Shown in pieces: positions 9,203 through 20,580 of a DNA stretch of 64,000 nucleotides. Under the pieces are notes generated by a model. It did not search any database. It saw nothing but the letters and a program-made list of their open reading frames with translations, and was not told the origin of the DNA. The position numbers were made by a program, and so were the translations under genes. Positions within the stretch are counted from its first letter, which is position 1. The number at the start of each line of letters is the position of its first letter. The DNA comes from Siphonodentalium dalli (lineage: Eukaryota > Mollusca > Scaphopoda > Gadilida > Siphonodentaliidae): the NCBI GenBank assembly GCA_032622095.1, contig CP136062.1:51349349-51413348 (forward strand). Direction: 5' to 3'.

Positions 9203-10911
9203 TACGATAAATGATGGAATGCTTTTCATATATTAATTATCTCAACAGATTTGCGTCCCAAAAATTGAATGGTTTCATATTTTCCCAGTTGATTATATGA
9301 TAGATAGATAATTTTTTAATGGCTATAAATAGATGCAAAACAAGTAGACAGGTGAGCATAAGCAAAAGAGCAATACAGAGTGTGACTTTCATATAATATA
9401 GATATAAAAATGTAGATATATAAATTTGGATACCATTAGGAGCCAACAGGCTCTATGCTATATTATTACCCAGGGCTGGTGGTCTAGAGAATCCAGGAGG
9501 GCTAATAATAGCCCTCCTAGATTTTGATAGGGGGGCTATAGCCCTCCTTAACTTATACAGTTATGATTTATTTTACCTGAGTTACTACTGCCCTTAGTTT
9601 GTCTATTTTTGATGTTGTTTAACTTCATCTAAATTAATTTTGTTAGGAGGAAAAAAAATGTCCAGAGTTGTGAATGTCAAATCCCCCCCAGTATGGTATG
9701 GTGAATATTTTAATTTATGTTTTATATGTTTATATGATAATTAATATGAACCACAAACAAAATGTAAGAGTGTTCGTACTCAACAATTTGTCAGTCGGTG
9801 TCCTACCCATGCAACGAAATTGGGTGAGTTTGTCAATGTTTAAAGCAATTTCTATGTTGTGTAATGTTAAATAAAATACACAATCAAGTAGCATATTAAA
9901 TCCAGTATATTTACAGTTGAATTGTTACAAATGACTGCTTTATTTGTCAAAGTAATCCATATTCCATCACCGATTACAAGTTGGCATGACTGCGTTCGCA
10001 GATTGCTGGTTCCAGTGGTCAAGTCGCTCTGTGTAGATTTTTACTCTGTGTTTGCAATTGGGGACATAGAGAATAGATTCTCAACTTTAATTTTTGAATA
10101 ACATTGTACACAAGAATATTCACTTGGAGACATTAGCTCATTATATTAAAAGATTGTCAATCGAAGCGAGAATATGAAATGATAACCAATTTTAGTGCTT
10201 TACAATTTTCTCTGATAGGAACTGGAAATGGAACGAAAGGTTGAACTCAATCGAGAGAGTGACATTTGGTTCTCACTATCGACAAACATATGTTGATTTT
10301 ATGCAGTGAAATATATTGTAAGCTCAATCTTATGAAGCGAAATATTTATTTTTTTCTTAAAATGTGTGAGAATCGATCAAAAGATCTGATTTACGGAACA
10401 GTTCGTTCCGGAATTTAATGATTCCGCCATTTGACATTACCATCAATTGTCAATATCAGTCATGCGTACACTGAACAATATAATTCTTTACGATTTTGAT
10501 TCTCATAAAACACAATAAAATAACTAAATAAATTTCCTACTGCAGACGAGGCAGGCTATAAAAAGCCCGCCTTCGAAAATTGTAGGTGGGCTGTAGGCGG
10601 GCAGCCCGCCTTCAGATTTCCAGGCCTGATCACCCACACCCCCTCACCACCCCTGCCTCCATGATCGAGGGAAATAGGAATGAATTGCCATGTGCCCCCC
10701 CTTACATCCTCCCCTTCTTCAGTATCCCTGTATGTCTCCATTGCCAAATCCTGCAATATCAGTTTAAAATATGCATACGATACATATGGGCGATATAACC
10801 AGGTTCTATACTAATATTATCACCCCCTCCCTACCAGTGCATGCTCCCTGTACATTGTGGCGTTCCTTTATATCTCAATTTGCAATCATGCAATATCTGT
10901 GATGCCATATA
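9203..10911. other. Non-coding stretch with small palindromes
   Basis: No gene recognised. A compact inverted repeat (GGAGGGCTAATAATAGCCCTCC, 9497-9518, and a second GGGGGGCTATAGCCCTCC nearby) and a GC-rich patch at 10565-10640 with repeated GCCCGCCTTC are the only structures noted. Confidence 0.45.
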
Positions 10912-11074
10912 CAGTAATGCTCTAATTAATCGACCTCTTAACCACAGCATAATTATGGGTAACTTTTCAGGATTTAGTCGGAAATATGGCAACAAGCCAT
11001 ATTTCCGACTAAATCCTGAAAAGTTACCCATAATTCTGCTGTGGTTAAGAGGTCGATTAATTAGAGCATTATTG
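10912..11074. mobile_element. Family A element, 163 bp, centre deleted
   Basis: TA at 10910-10911 and 11075-11076. The arms join at AAATATGGCAACAAGCCATATTT, so the central GCCATTCATCGGAAAGCTC part is gone symmetrically. The same short form occurs at 36733-36895. Confidence 0.9.
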
Positions 11075-11076
11075 TA

Positions 11077-11600
11077 TATGATATGTTTATGATACCTCAG
11101 GGAGACATAACGAGGCTTTATGTTATATTAACCGAATTCACTCAAACCATTTGTCTGATATCTCAAGGGACACACTTAGCTTGGTTTAGTAATAAGCTGG
11201 AATCCTTCTGTGCAGGATGAATAGCCAGCTAAGCATTAAACTGTCCATGTTGAATGAATGTATAATTATATCTTAGATAATGGTATAATTCTGCACAATA
11301 ATCTACCTCGAGGCCATTGACCGAGCGTAGCTCATGTGAAGGCTAATTCGAGGCCCAGGGACTGAGCGTGGCTCATGTGAAGGCTACCTTGAAGCCCAGG
11401 GAACGAGCATGGCACACAAAAATCCTTTCGGAACCCTATAGGAGAACTATAGGTATCATATATATTTATATATATATATTTTTATCCCCATATCCTACAG
11501 GAAAATCTATTGGAATCATATAGGAAATTCTAGGCATATTTCCTGTAGGAACGTTTCATACGGGATGATATTATATATATATCAAAACTGTCACATGCCT
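11077..11600. other. Non-coding stretch with a short triplication
   Basis: Positions 11308-11415 hold three diverged copies of a ~52-bp unit (CGAGGCCCAGGGACTGAGCG, TGGCTCATGTGAAGGCTA). A TA-rich run follows at 11460-11480. No gene seen. Confidence 0.5.
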
Positions 11601-11604
11601 TTAA

Positions 11605-11859
11605 TCCTTTCATGACGGGAGCTGTGCTGGTGCAACATTAAAGATCTTGTGCCAGTACATTCTCTTATATATGCCAGTCTCCCATAGGAAGCCTCGCATA
11701 TATAAAAAAATGCACTGGCTTACAAGTTCAAGGTAAATTTTGTTAGGCCAATGCATTTTCTCATATATGCGAGGCTCACTATGTGAAACTCGCATATATC
11801 AGAGAATGCATTGGCACAGGATTTTCACCAAATTTCAGGAAGCTCCAGTCATGCAAGGG
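11605..11859. mobile_element. C3 TTAA element, complete
   Basis: TTAA at 11601-11604 and 11860-11863. Termini TCCTTTCATGACGGGAGC and AGCTCCAGTCATGCAAGGG. Two hairpin cassettes (11652-11719 and 11746-11816) are separated by TTACAAGTTCAAGGTAAATT. Confidence 0.88.
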
Positions 11860-11863
11860 TTAA

Positions 11864-11960
11864 GAGCTCTTTCCATCAATGTATCACATTATTATAATCA
11901 ATAAATTTGAAAAAAGATCAAGGAAATACAAAAATCGGACTTGGCACTGAAAGGGTTTCA
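11864..11960. mobile_element. C2 right-half remnant
   Basis: Reads GAGCTCTTTCCATCAATGTA through ATTATAATCAATAAATTTGA to GGCACTGAAAGGGTTTC. This matches the right arm of the snap-back element 51052-51259. It follows the C3 element directly, so a C3 copy lies at or near the centre of a broken C2 copy. Confidence 0.7.
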
Positions 11961-12369
11961 AAACCAAAACCAGCAGAATTTGACAAATTCATCGTTTACT
12001 GATTCAGTTTTTTTTGGACACCAGCCCGCTTGTTAGGCGCCACCATTGTTGATTATGTTGGAACCATGAACCTCAAGGGACCGTGTGGGCCTGGATTGGT
12101 TGGAGCTGGAGAATCCATGTAGCAGAAAGCATTTGGCAGTAAACTGTCTCCGGAGATCACATTAATTCAATCAGGCTCCGAGTAGCTGTATATCTGGTGT
12201 TACGCCGCCGCGCTCAATGTCCTCCGATAAATGAAACAGGCCTGTGTTTTCGTCAGAAGGGTTCAGGCTCATATGGGACAGGGAGAATTAGATTAAAATA
12301 TAGGTACATATATCATATACGATCATTGATTATTTGCAAAGTGAACATCTCACTCTGTGGTAGCGAGAC

Positions 12370-12489
12370 CGGTCTCGAATTGTAAAGTTGCTTTTGCTGC
12401 CGACGACGTTCTCTGTGTTTTGTTGTGGTGCTGTGTTATAACTTTTGTGGCCGATTCTTTTGGATTATTGATAAGAGGATATAGTCACA
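12370..12489 (+). promoter_or_regulatory. Possible 5' untranslated region of the exon below
   Basis: Relatively GC-balanced sequence compared with its surroundings, lacking repeats, immediately upstream of the ATG at 12490. It is called only from context; no transcription start site or TATA box can be fixed by eye. Confidence 0.2.
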
Positions 12490-12547
12490 ATGCAGACTCT
12501 CACTGCTATTCTCACTAAACTGGAACGGTCCACCATCAAAGAAAAAG
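12490..12547 (+). CDS. Candidate first coding exon, unknown protein
   Basis: The ATG at 12490-12492 has A at -3 (CACAATGC). The frame reads MQTLTAILTKLERSTIKEK and ends inside a codon at AAAAAG followed by GTAATT, a plausible splice donor at 12548. That gives 19 codons plus one base (phase 1). The predicted peptide is amphipathic-helix-like, with no signal peptide. I do not recognise the family. Support is circumstantial: start context, donor, lack of repeats around it, and a recursive splice site on the same strand about 36 kb downstream. It could equally be a chance ORF. Confidence 0.3.
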
Positions 12548-12692
12548 GTAATTTGCTCAGATTTAATTGAGGTTATTTCAGGCTTTCTTTCTCAGTTAAT
12601 TTTTCTCATTATTTTTTTTCTCATTTTTATCATTATTTTTTTCCTTCCATTTCATCTATCACAGGACCATGAGAGAGAATTTTATCAAAGTA

Positions 12693-12905
12693 CAGTAATG
12701 CCCTAATTAATCAACTGCTTAAACACAGCAGAATTATGGGTAACTTTTCAGGATTTAGTCGGAAATATGGCTTGTTGCCATTCATCGGAAAGCTCTCCCC
12801 GAGAGCTTTCCGATGAATGTCAACAAGCCATATTTCCGACTAAATCCTGAAAAGTTACCCATAATTCTGCTGTGGTTAAGCAGTTGATTAATTAGGGCAT
12901 TACTG
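12693..12905. mobile_element. Family A foldback element, 213 bp, near-canonical
   Basis: TA at 12691-12692 and 12906-12907. Arms of about 100 bp are near-perfect complements, with the centre GAAAGCTCTCCCCGAGAGCTTTC. This copy serves well as a family reference. It lies about 145 bp after the putative splice donor. Confidence 0.93.
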
Positions 12906-14396
12906 TATATCAATAGTAATAAAGATATCCCTTGGTAATAAATTTTTCTGATGGGTCATTCCTGGTTAAATGATGTTCAAGTTGTTAAAGAGATGGGCGG
13001 CGTTCGTTGTAGGTCATAATTTAGAAATACAAATGTAACATTTATCAAATTAATGATAATTTCCTCAAGAATATATATAGTCAAGGTTTCCGCCAAGGGT
13101 AAATTAATGAGTCCGTATTGGGGAAACACATAACGCGACGGGACGACCATGGTTTGTTCGGTCGGGCGAAAATTTTCTTATTTGACACTGAAAAGTAGCC
13201 ATTTCCTTGCACCTGAGTGTCCCACAAAGCAATCCAAAGCTACGTATATTACACAAGTCGATCATTTTCCGTGGGTGCATTAATTATGTTGATGGTATCC
13301 AGATAATTACTCATGCAATTACGCACGTAAGACTGCCGTCTGATTGAATACTATATCAAGCTACAAGTTTCAGTGTTTAAAAATTTATAACTTACAATAC
13401 GATTCCGTATAATGAAACTAAACACTAAAAAGCATCTATGCGTTGTCCAATACTACCTAGCTGGAAGAATTGAATTAAGTATTTTCTAGAATTTCAAGTA
13501 GCTTCCGTGAAAATGAAACTGACCTTTTCCATGTATTCTGTCAATCGTAAAACTATTTGTGCACTGTGACGTCATATATACTGCAGGGTATGTCTGCAGT
13601 AGATATTTATAGCGGCGAAATACGAATGGTAGCCAAATCTTTCAAACTCGGAACGCATAGCTTGTCAATGGTCTGTATTAGTCCAACAACTGATGGCCGC
13701 TGCTATAGAGTTTTAGCCAACGTGTTATAAAATATAATTGAGTTTTGGCGGGAAATGGGAACATGTGCGCCGTTGTTTGTGTTTGGGGACCCAGGCAGAA
13801 CAACAAAACTATTATTGACCGTACTTTGACTTTATCTCCATATTGGGGGGGGGGGCATGTTTTTTTGTGATTATCCTCCATGCATGTAATATGGGTCAAA
13901 TGAATGATTTTGTCACTATGAATTCCCGCTATAAAGACTGATTTGGGACAGGTTCCGTATTATAACAGTACGATAGCACGGGATCTCGGAGGTAGATACC
14001 TCCTTTGGTAGGAGAACCGGGGCCGCCTGTTGGCGTATGTTGATCCCTACTCTGCCTAACTCAGCAATTCGACATTCTTTGATCAAATTATGTAATCGTA
14101 CGATAGCACGGGATCTCCGAGCATGAGTAGTTTCAACCACAGAAATCCCGTGCAAAATAATATCCGTACTCAGCAGTCCGACTTTCTTTGATGTTAACGC
14201 GACATTTATTACGCTGTAGATAACGTCGTTATTTCAATGCACACCAAACATTACGTTGTAGTTTTGGCGCTTTTATTTCAAAGGGTTACGCTGTACTGGT
14301 AACACACTGTTCTCAATTGACCCGCTTTTTCACCAGTATTCTGTTTAACCCCCCGAACTCCCGATGCAGCCGGATTTTTTATGACATATTGCTACT
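12906..14396. other. Non-coding stretch with one shared inverted segment
   Basis: Positions 12985-13080 are an inverted, diverged copy of 29310-29400 (GGGCGGC, CATAATTTAGAAATA, TGATAATTTCCTCAAGAATA). A G-run of 11 sits at 13845-13855. A short sequence (CGATAGCACGGGATCTC) is repeated at 13971-13987 and 14101-14117. No gene recognised. Confidence 0.5.
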
Positions 14397-14397
14397 G

Positions 14398-14534
14398 ACT
14401 TGAGGCCTATAAGCAGAATGAGGTTCCTAGAGGGTGAAGTTTGTGACACTAGCCCACCATGCTTGATAGTATCACTAAATTCACCCTCTGGGGACCTCAT
14501 TCTGCAAATGACAGACACATTTATTGTAGGCTTG
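14398..14534. mobile_element. Family B right half
   Basis: Starts in the spacer (TTGAGGCCTATAAGCAGAAT), holds hairpin 2 (14414-14504) and ends TTTATTGTAGGCTTG. The left hairpin is missing. Confidence 0.75.
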
Positions 14535-14582
14535 GGGTTCGCAATAATAACTACAGCCATTGTTGACATATTTTAAGATATA

Positions 14583-14795
14583 CAGTAATGCCCTAATTAA
14601 TCGACTCCTTTAACACAGCAGAATTATGGGTAACTTTTCAGGATTTAGTCAGAAATATGGCTTGTTGCCATTCATCGGAAAGCTCTCGGGGAGAGCTTTC
14701 CGATGAATGGCAACAAGTCATATTTCCAACTAAATTCTGAAAAGTTACCCATAATTCTGCTGTGTTAAAGGAGTCGATTAATTAGGGCATTAATG
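14583..14795. mobile_element. Family A foldback element
   Basis: Left TA at 14581-14582. The right target reads TG after GGGCATTAATG, a single change. Arms are near-perfect with centre GAAAGCTCTCGGGGAGAGCTTTC. Confidence 0.9.
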
Positions 14796-15506
14796 TGTGT
14801 GCACCTAAATAGTCCCTGTAGATAAATGACAGTGTTTTGAATTATTTAGACGCCAAAAACCTCTAAAAATGACAATTCTTTGGATTATTGATCAGAATTG
14901 CCAAACTATCCCTGATAGTATCATTTTCTTCAACCTTAAGTCTTATGTTTCGACAATCGCGGTTTGAATGACTTTTGATATCAATAGAAAAGCAATTAGT
15001 TAATAATTCATTATACTCGTATATCTATTGTAGTTTATCATGCAACAATACACCGTACAATACAATGGTATAAGGGTTTCTTCATCAGAAGGGCACATCA
15101 CAAGACAATATCTCCGCCACATTAAATACTGGTAATCCCTCCAGCTATCGATAATAATGCTATGAGATTAATTGCATCTTAATAGAGGTGTTAACTTTTC
15201 CTAAACCTTATAAGACACCACTAATATAATTATGTTGTAAGAGTTTCCTGAAATGAATAATATTGATTGACCAATATTTTTCAACTTTCTTGAGGAAATA
15301 AAAAGTGACTTGCCAAAACTTTTGCCAAATGAAAATATTTTTTGCCAAATGTGAATTATTTTTGCCAAGTGGCAGCGCTAACCCTGAGGCAAGTCAATAC
15401 TCAGAAAACTGGAATGGTCCACCATCTGGGCAATAGCTGCTAAAGTTGCTAAACCGTCTTTAGATTTAATCAAGGCTAATTATGTTTGGTTGCATTCTCA
15501 GGTCAT
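14796..15506. other. Non-coding stretch; echo of the candidate exon
   Basis: Positions 15400-15427 (CTCAGAAAACTGGAATGGTC...) match 24 of 28 bases of the candidate exon at 12511-12538. A phrase TTGCCAAAT/TTGCCAAGT repeats at 15322-15371. Otherwise nothing recognised. Confidence 0.45.
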
Positions 15507-15813
15507 TTTCCTGGAGCCTCCTGAAATTTTGCGAAAACACTGTGCCAATGCATTCTCTTATATATCCTATAGGGAGCCTCATATATAAGAGAATATATTG
15601 GCCTAACAATATTTACCTTGACCTTGCAATCCAATGCATTCTCTTATATATGCGAGTCTTCCATAGGGAGCCTCGCATATATAAATGAGATGTATGCCAG
15701 TGCATTCTCTTATATATACAAGGCTTCCTATGGGAGACTCAATTACATGAGAGATGCACCGACCGGCAGATGATCTTTAATGCTGTACCAATGCAACTCC
15801 TGTCATGAAAGGG
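15507..15813. mobile_element. C3 TTAA element with three hairpin cassettes
   Basis: Right end CTCCTGTCATGAAAGGG with TTAA at 15814-15817; the left end is degraded (CTGGAGCCTCCTGAAATTTT). Three cassette copies follow one another (about 15545-15602, 15634-15685 and 15695-15757), one more than in other C3 copies. Confidence 0.75.
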
Positions 15814-15887
15814 TTAATTTGATTGGGAGAAAAAAAATAGCTCTTCAGTTTATTTCTCCTATCAGTTCTCTTATTTATTGGAGATAC

Positions 15888-16070
15888 ACCTAAATAATCG
15901 ACTCCTTAACCACCGGGATTTAGTCAGAAATATGGCTTGTTGCCATTCATCGGAAAGCTCTTACTGAGAGCTTTCGGATGAATGGCAACAAGCCATATTT
16001 CCGACTAAATCCTGAAAAATGACCCATAATTATGCTGTGGTTAAGGAGTCGATTATTTAGGGCATTACTG
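15888..16070. mobile_element. Family A element, left arm internally deleted
   Basis: Right arm complete to GGGCATTACTG plus TA. The left arm starts at CCTAAATAATCGACTCC and loses the AGCAGAATTATGGGTAAC block (ACCACCGGGATTTAGTC). Confidence 0.85.
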
Positions 16071-16768
16071 TATATTGAGGGTTTCAGTCAAATACCATAA
16101 CCCTGTCTGTACTCAATGGATTCTCCAGGTCAAAATTGTTTATTGGAATGATCTATTATTCATTTGGAGGGATGTTAAGGTGATGAAAGCAGACAACAGA
16201 TAAATAAAAGTGCATAAGGAGCCCTATTTATTGAGGGAAATATTTAACTAATAAGTTCACCAAACGACCTATGGTTTTTATGTTTACCCATACCATACAT
16301 ACGACATAGTGTCGACATCTGGATTGACCACTTGTCATTCATTTGTCCATCCGTCTATTGTCTGTCCATCTGTCTGTCCATAGACACTTTACGCATGGTG
16401 CGATAACTCAAACATTTTCTATCAAATCAGAACCAAATTTTTTTTGTGTAAATTTAAAAAAATTTCATAATTCATAATTCATGACATGCTATTATTGAAC
16501 ATTGCATTGCACAGCTGAGTTTATCACTCTTCAGGTGATCTGAGGTCATTATAAATGTTATAGGTTTAATAGAGATGCCAAGGTTTAGCATAAACAATGC
16601 CAGTGATTAGTTGACAGCTCTGCTAGATAATTGATATTAATGGGTCACCAGTGAGGCTTATCTTGATGGCTGTGTTGTTGGTAGAATTGGATACATTATC
16701 ATTGTAAACTTAAATTGGACTCTATTAACCCAAGTATTCGAAGGTCACCTTTTCAGATTTAATCCAAG
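16071..16768. repeat. Non-coding stretch with CCGTCTGTC-type repeat remnant
   Basis: Positions 16296-16450 carry CTGGATTGACCAC, a CCATCTGTCTGTCC tract and ACACTTTACGCATGGTGCGA, matching 43738-43960. These look like two remnants of one interspersed family of unknown class. Confidence 0.55.
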
Positions 16769-16832
16769 GCTGTGCTGGTGCAGCATTCTAGATCCTGTGC
16801 CAGTGCATTCTCTTATATATATGCGAGTGACC
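16769..16832. mobile_element. C3 fragment
   Basis: GCTGTGCTGGTGCAGCATTC and GATCCTGTGCCAGTGCATTC lead into half a hairpin cassette, which stops at GCGAGTGACCCATAA. Only the left part survives. Confidence 0.65.
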
Positions 16833-16945
16833 CATAAATTCCAATAATTTGTGTTATGTACATTTGTCTATAATAGTTCATAACTGTATACTCTATAATT
16901 CAATATCAAAACTCTAATTTATGATTCCAATCTTAGTAAATTTAC

Positions 16946-17590
16946 TATTACTATCGCCAAGAGATGAGTTAAACATCTACTGATCTTGATCAGCCTCTCA
17001 TTATTATTATCTGAACATTTTCTATGGGATAACTTCTCACCAATAATGCGTTAGTATAGAAAGGGTTAAACTTATTATCTGAACATGCCTATGGGATAAC
17101 TTCTCACCAATGATGCGTTAGTATAAAATGGTTAAACTTATTATCTGAACATGTCCTATGGGATAACTTCTCACCAATGATGCTTTAGAATAGAAAGGGT
17201 TAAACTTATTATCTGAACTTGTCCTATGGGATAACTTCTCACCAATGATGCGTTAGTATAGAAAAGGTTAAACTTTTTATATGAACAAATTATATGGGAT
17301 AACTTCTCACCAATGATGCTTTAGTATAGAATTTATTATATGAACATTTTCTATCGGATAACTTACTCACCAATGATGCTTTAGTATGGAAAGGGTTAAA
17401 CTTATTATCTGAACTCGTCCTATGTAATAACTACTCATCAATGATGCTTTAGTATAGAAAGGGTTAACTTATTATCTGAACAATTTCTATGGGATAACTA
17501 CTCAACAATGATGCTTTAGTATAGAAAAGGTTAAACTTACTAGTATTATCTGAACATTTCCTTTGGGATAACTACTCATCAATGATGCTT
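16946..17590. repeat. Tandem array, unit about 60-68 bp, eight to nine copies
   Basis: The unit runs GAACATTTTCTATGGGATAA, CTTCTCACCAATGATGC, TTTAGTATAGAAAGGG, TTAAACTTATTATCT. The lead-in (CTATCGCCAAGAGATG, CATCTACTGATC) is shared with 46818-46865. The AAAGGGTTAA plus GTTCAGATAATAAG combination resembles terminal sequence seen singly near 1821-1840 and 28311-28333, so the array may be a multiplied transposon end. Confidence 0.8.
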
Positions 17591-18771
17591 CAGGAATTCA
17601 GGAGATAGAGCCGTCTGAATATAGGTGGTGAAAAATTATGTGTTTTGTGGGTGTGACTAAAGTCTTGCAGAGTTAAAACTCTCTGAGAGGTCAATGTATA
17701 CAGCGATTTTGATTGCGTAAAGGGCAATTACTATCAAGTCGAGCATGCCCTGATCGATAAAAAATTGGTTTAACACCAAACGATCGAGGAACACTGATTT
17801 GGACAATGTGCACATCACGTCAATCAAACTCTGTGCCTTAAGGGGTTCACCAAATTACAATGATAAATTACTATAGAAAACATTGTCAATAGATATTGCT
17901 CTTACATGTTTTAAGATACCGAACTGAAATTGGTAGTGAGGGGTTTTTCGATGTGCTGAATTCGATATAATTGTCACCGGGTTACTCCGATGGCCCAATA
18001 ATGTGTCATTGATGCGTTACATGTAGCTACATGTACCAAACGAACAGGAAGCATATGCTAAACTGCGATATTACAATTGTTGTAGGCCTATAGAACCGAA
18101 ACAATTGATTTTCAAATTGTTTTCAGTTTTGTCATCTGCTTTTCTAGGAAATTGGTTATTGTAAAGTCATCACATTTAGAAAATTTAGGTCTCACTAATC
18201 ACCACCCCCCCCCCTTCCGATCCTTGCCATAACAAAATTAATGCCTAAAACTGCACGGAATAAATCAGTTAGATGGCCACATAAAACAACAATTTGTAAT
18301 TTCACGCAATCGGTTTTATTTGGAAGTACTCTGTGGCATGGCAGCATGAAATTTTGGAACTGTGATAACCCTGTAGTACTGGAATTGTACTTTCAAATCA
18401 CTTTGTGAGTTGGGCCTATAATATCAATACCTGCTGTCAGTTTGATTCTTTCCAATATTGAATAGTCAAATTAAACACCTAGTTAGTATAAATGATGGTT
18501 TTCCCCAGGTAACCTGGCACTGAATGAGTTAATATAGGCTATTTATACTTTATTTCTTTTGTCACTTCCATTTTCTCGTTAATTTAATTATTTTTCTCAT
18601 TTACATGCTGCTTGGAATCAATTTTGTCGATAGAACTTAAATTTATTTCTCTCTCAGTTCAGTTTTCTTGGTCAAAATTTCAGTTAAAGATTTCTGTTCA
18701 TGTTTTTATTATATGCCCACTTAATTTTCGAACCCATAGATCACATTATATAAATTATATGCAGTTATTCC
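17591..18771. other. Non-coding stretch, no gene seen
   Basis: AT-rich, unique-looking DNA. A C-run is at 18205-18214. CCTGGCACTGAATGAGTTAA at 18513-18532 looks like a decayed right end of a C2 element. Confidence 0.45.
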
Positions 18772-18875
18772 CGAGCTTTCCGATGAATGGCAACAAACCA
18801 TATTTCTGACTAAATCCTGAAAAGTTACCCATAATTCTGTTGTGGTTAAGTAGTCGATTATTTATGGCATTAATG
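18772..18875. mobile_element. Family A right half only
   Basis: Begins at the palindrome centre (GAGCTTTCCGATGAATGGC) and runs to GGCATTAATG. There is no left arm. Confidence 0.8.
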
Positions 18876-18889
18876 AATACTGGGTTTAC

Positions 18890-20580
18890 ACATTCTTGAT
18901 TTTGTATATTGAGTGATTTGGTTCCCATATACTCATACCGGGTTAATATATTCTTGATTTTGTACAGTGAAACCTGTTATGAGAGACCATGCACCCATTT
19001 TGCCAATGACAGGTTTGTTCCAATTTCGACTGAACTGACATCTATCATCAGTGTTAGATGTCTGAACAAGTGAATTAATTTTATAAACAAACTGGTTGAA
19101 AGTGATTGTGATTATATGTTTAATCTTTTTTTAATAAAGTATACTTTAAATTAATATTAGTAAAAAACAAAAAAAAGAGATTTATACAGGTAAATGCATG
19201 TTAAATAATGCAGCAGAACAGCCGATCAAAGAACACTTCGGGCACGTGAGTCGTGACAGAAGGAAGAACAAGACAGATTACCAGGGCGCAAATCAACTCC
19301 CAACATGATAACTTAATTGATAAAAAAGGGAATAAACATACATCAGTCGTCACCGCGTGTCTTTATTTCATTCCTGTCTCACATATTATATTATTTTGAA
19401 TGTATTAGTATCTTCAAATAAAACTGAAAACAGCAGAAAATTCATAAATAGTGGGTGTCCTTGACCTGTAATGATTCTGGACACGTGCATGATTGACCTC
19501 CATTTCGCGACTACGGAATATCTCTTTGATGTTTCTTTTGTTGTGACATAGTTCATTGCGTAGTGTCTGCAAACTTCTACTAGTTTTGATGATGTCACAT
19601 GGAATGATTTTAATTTAATATGAAGCCCGGGAATGAGCATTATAAAAACTTGGAAAGCATGCATTGTCAGCTTTTTGATGGTCTTTCAATGAGACATAGC
19701 GGGAGGACGCGAACTCCTGTATTTATTAAACAAAGGTTCCTTTATGCTGTACGCTTCGGGTACAGACATTGACACTTTGCCCTAAGAGTTTTCATGCTTC
19801 ACCACAATGAGGCAGCGACTGGATTAATGATAGGCCTATATATTGCTAAAACAACAGTACAGCCAAGCAGTCTCAATTTTATGCTATATATGGAATATAG
19901 GATCTTTTTTGTATTTCATCATATGTTAATAAGGTCAAACACATCGTCAACATTCACGTCAAAAATAATAAGAGTAATGAAGTTTTTATTATCCACGTTC
20001 CCAAATACTACTTTTGGATTAAAATGAACCAATGTTAGTCACATGTCCCGGTGGGGAATCCCCAAATCATAGTCTGTGATGAAGCAACTGATTGCAAATA
20101 ATTTTAATCAAAGAAATGCATCCTGCTGAAGCATCTGGGGCTCACATTGGAAAAGCACTGGTTAAAGACTTATTTTTCATATCTGGTGGTCGTTCATAAC
20201 GGGTAAATTTTTTCATTTTTGCCACAAATCACAGACCGCTGGTCGCGTTTGACAGATGGTCGCTCACGGCAGGTCATTCATATAGTAAAACCAGTCCGTA
20301 CAAAGCCAATCCGGTCGTTAAAGCGAGGTGGTCGCTCTTGGCAGTGGTCGTCCAAAGCAGGTTTCACTGTATATTGAGTGAATTGGTTCCCATATACTCG
20401 TACCGGGTTAATATTTTCTTGATTTTGTACATTATTGAGTGATTTGGTTCCCATTTACTCGTACCGGGTTAATAGATTCTTGATTTTGTATATTATTGAG
20501 TGATTTGGTTCACATATACTGGTACCGGGTTAATAGATTCTTGATTTTGTATATTATTGAGTGATTTGGTTCACATATTC
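18890..20580. repeat. Tandem array of ~59 bp units, split by an insertion
   Basis: Units read TTGATTTTGTATATTGAG, TGATTTGGTTCCCATATACT, CGTACCGGGTTAATA. About one and a half units lie before 18962 and about four after 20371. The split is exactly at the TA of TTTTGTATATTGAG, where the pogo-like element inserted. Confidence 0.85.
18965..20369. mobile_element. Pogo/Tigger-like non-autonomous element, 1405 bp, TA TSD
   Basis: Terminal inverted repeats CAGTGAAACCTG and CAGGTTTCACTG lie inside TA duplications (18963-18964, 20370-20371). Removing it restores GATTTTGTATATTGAG, the intact array unit seen at 18899-18914. The subterminal right region is rich in GGTCGCTC/GGTCGTT motifs, typical of pogo-like elements in invertebrates. 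No DDE transposase frame is visible; the longest minus-strand frame (19386-19664) resembles nothing known to me. It is probably a deletion derivative or MITE-like form. Confidence 0.8.

Noticed and set aside
12196-12385. 62-codon frame upstream of the candidate exon
   Set aside because: No domain, no splice context, and stops before the ATG at 12490.
18486-18500. Second recursive splice site (CCCCAGGTAACC)
   Set aside because: Lacks a pyrimidine tract of useful length, and GTAACC is a poor donor. Likewise ACAGGTAAAT at 19186 and GCAGGTAACT at 59360.
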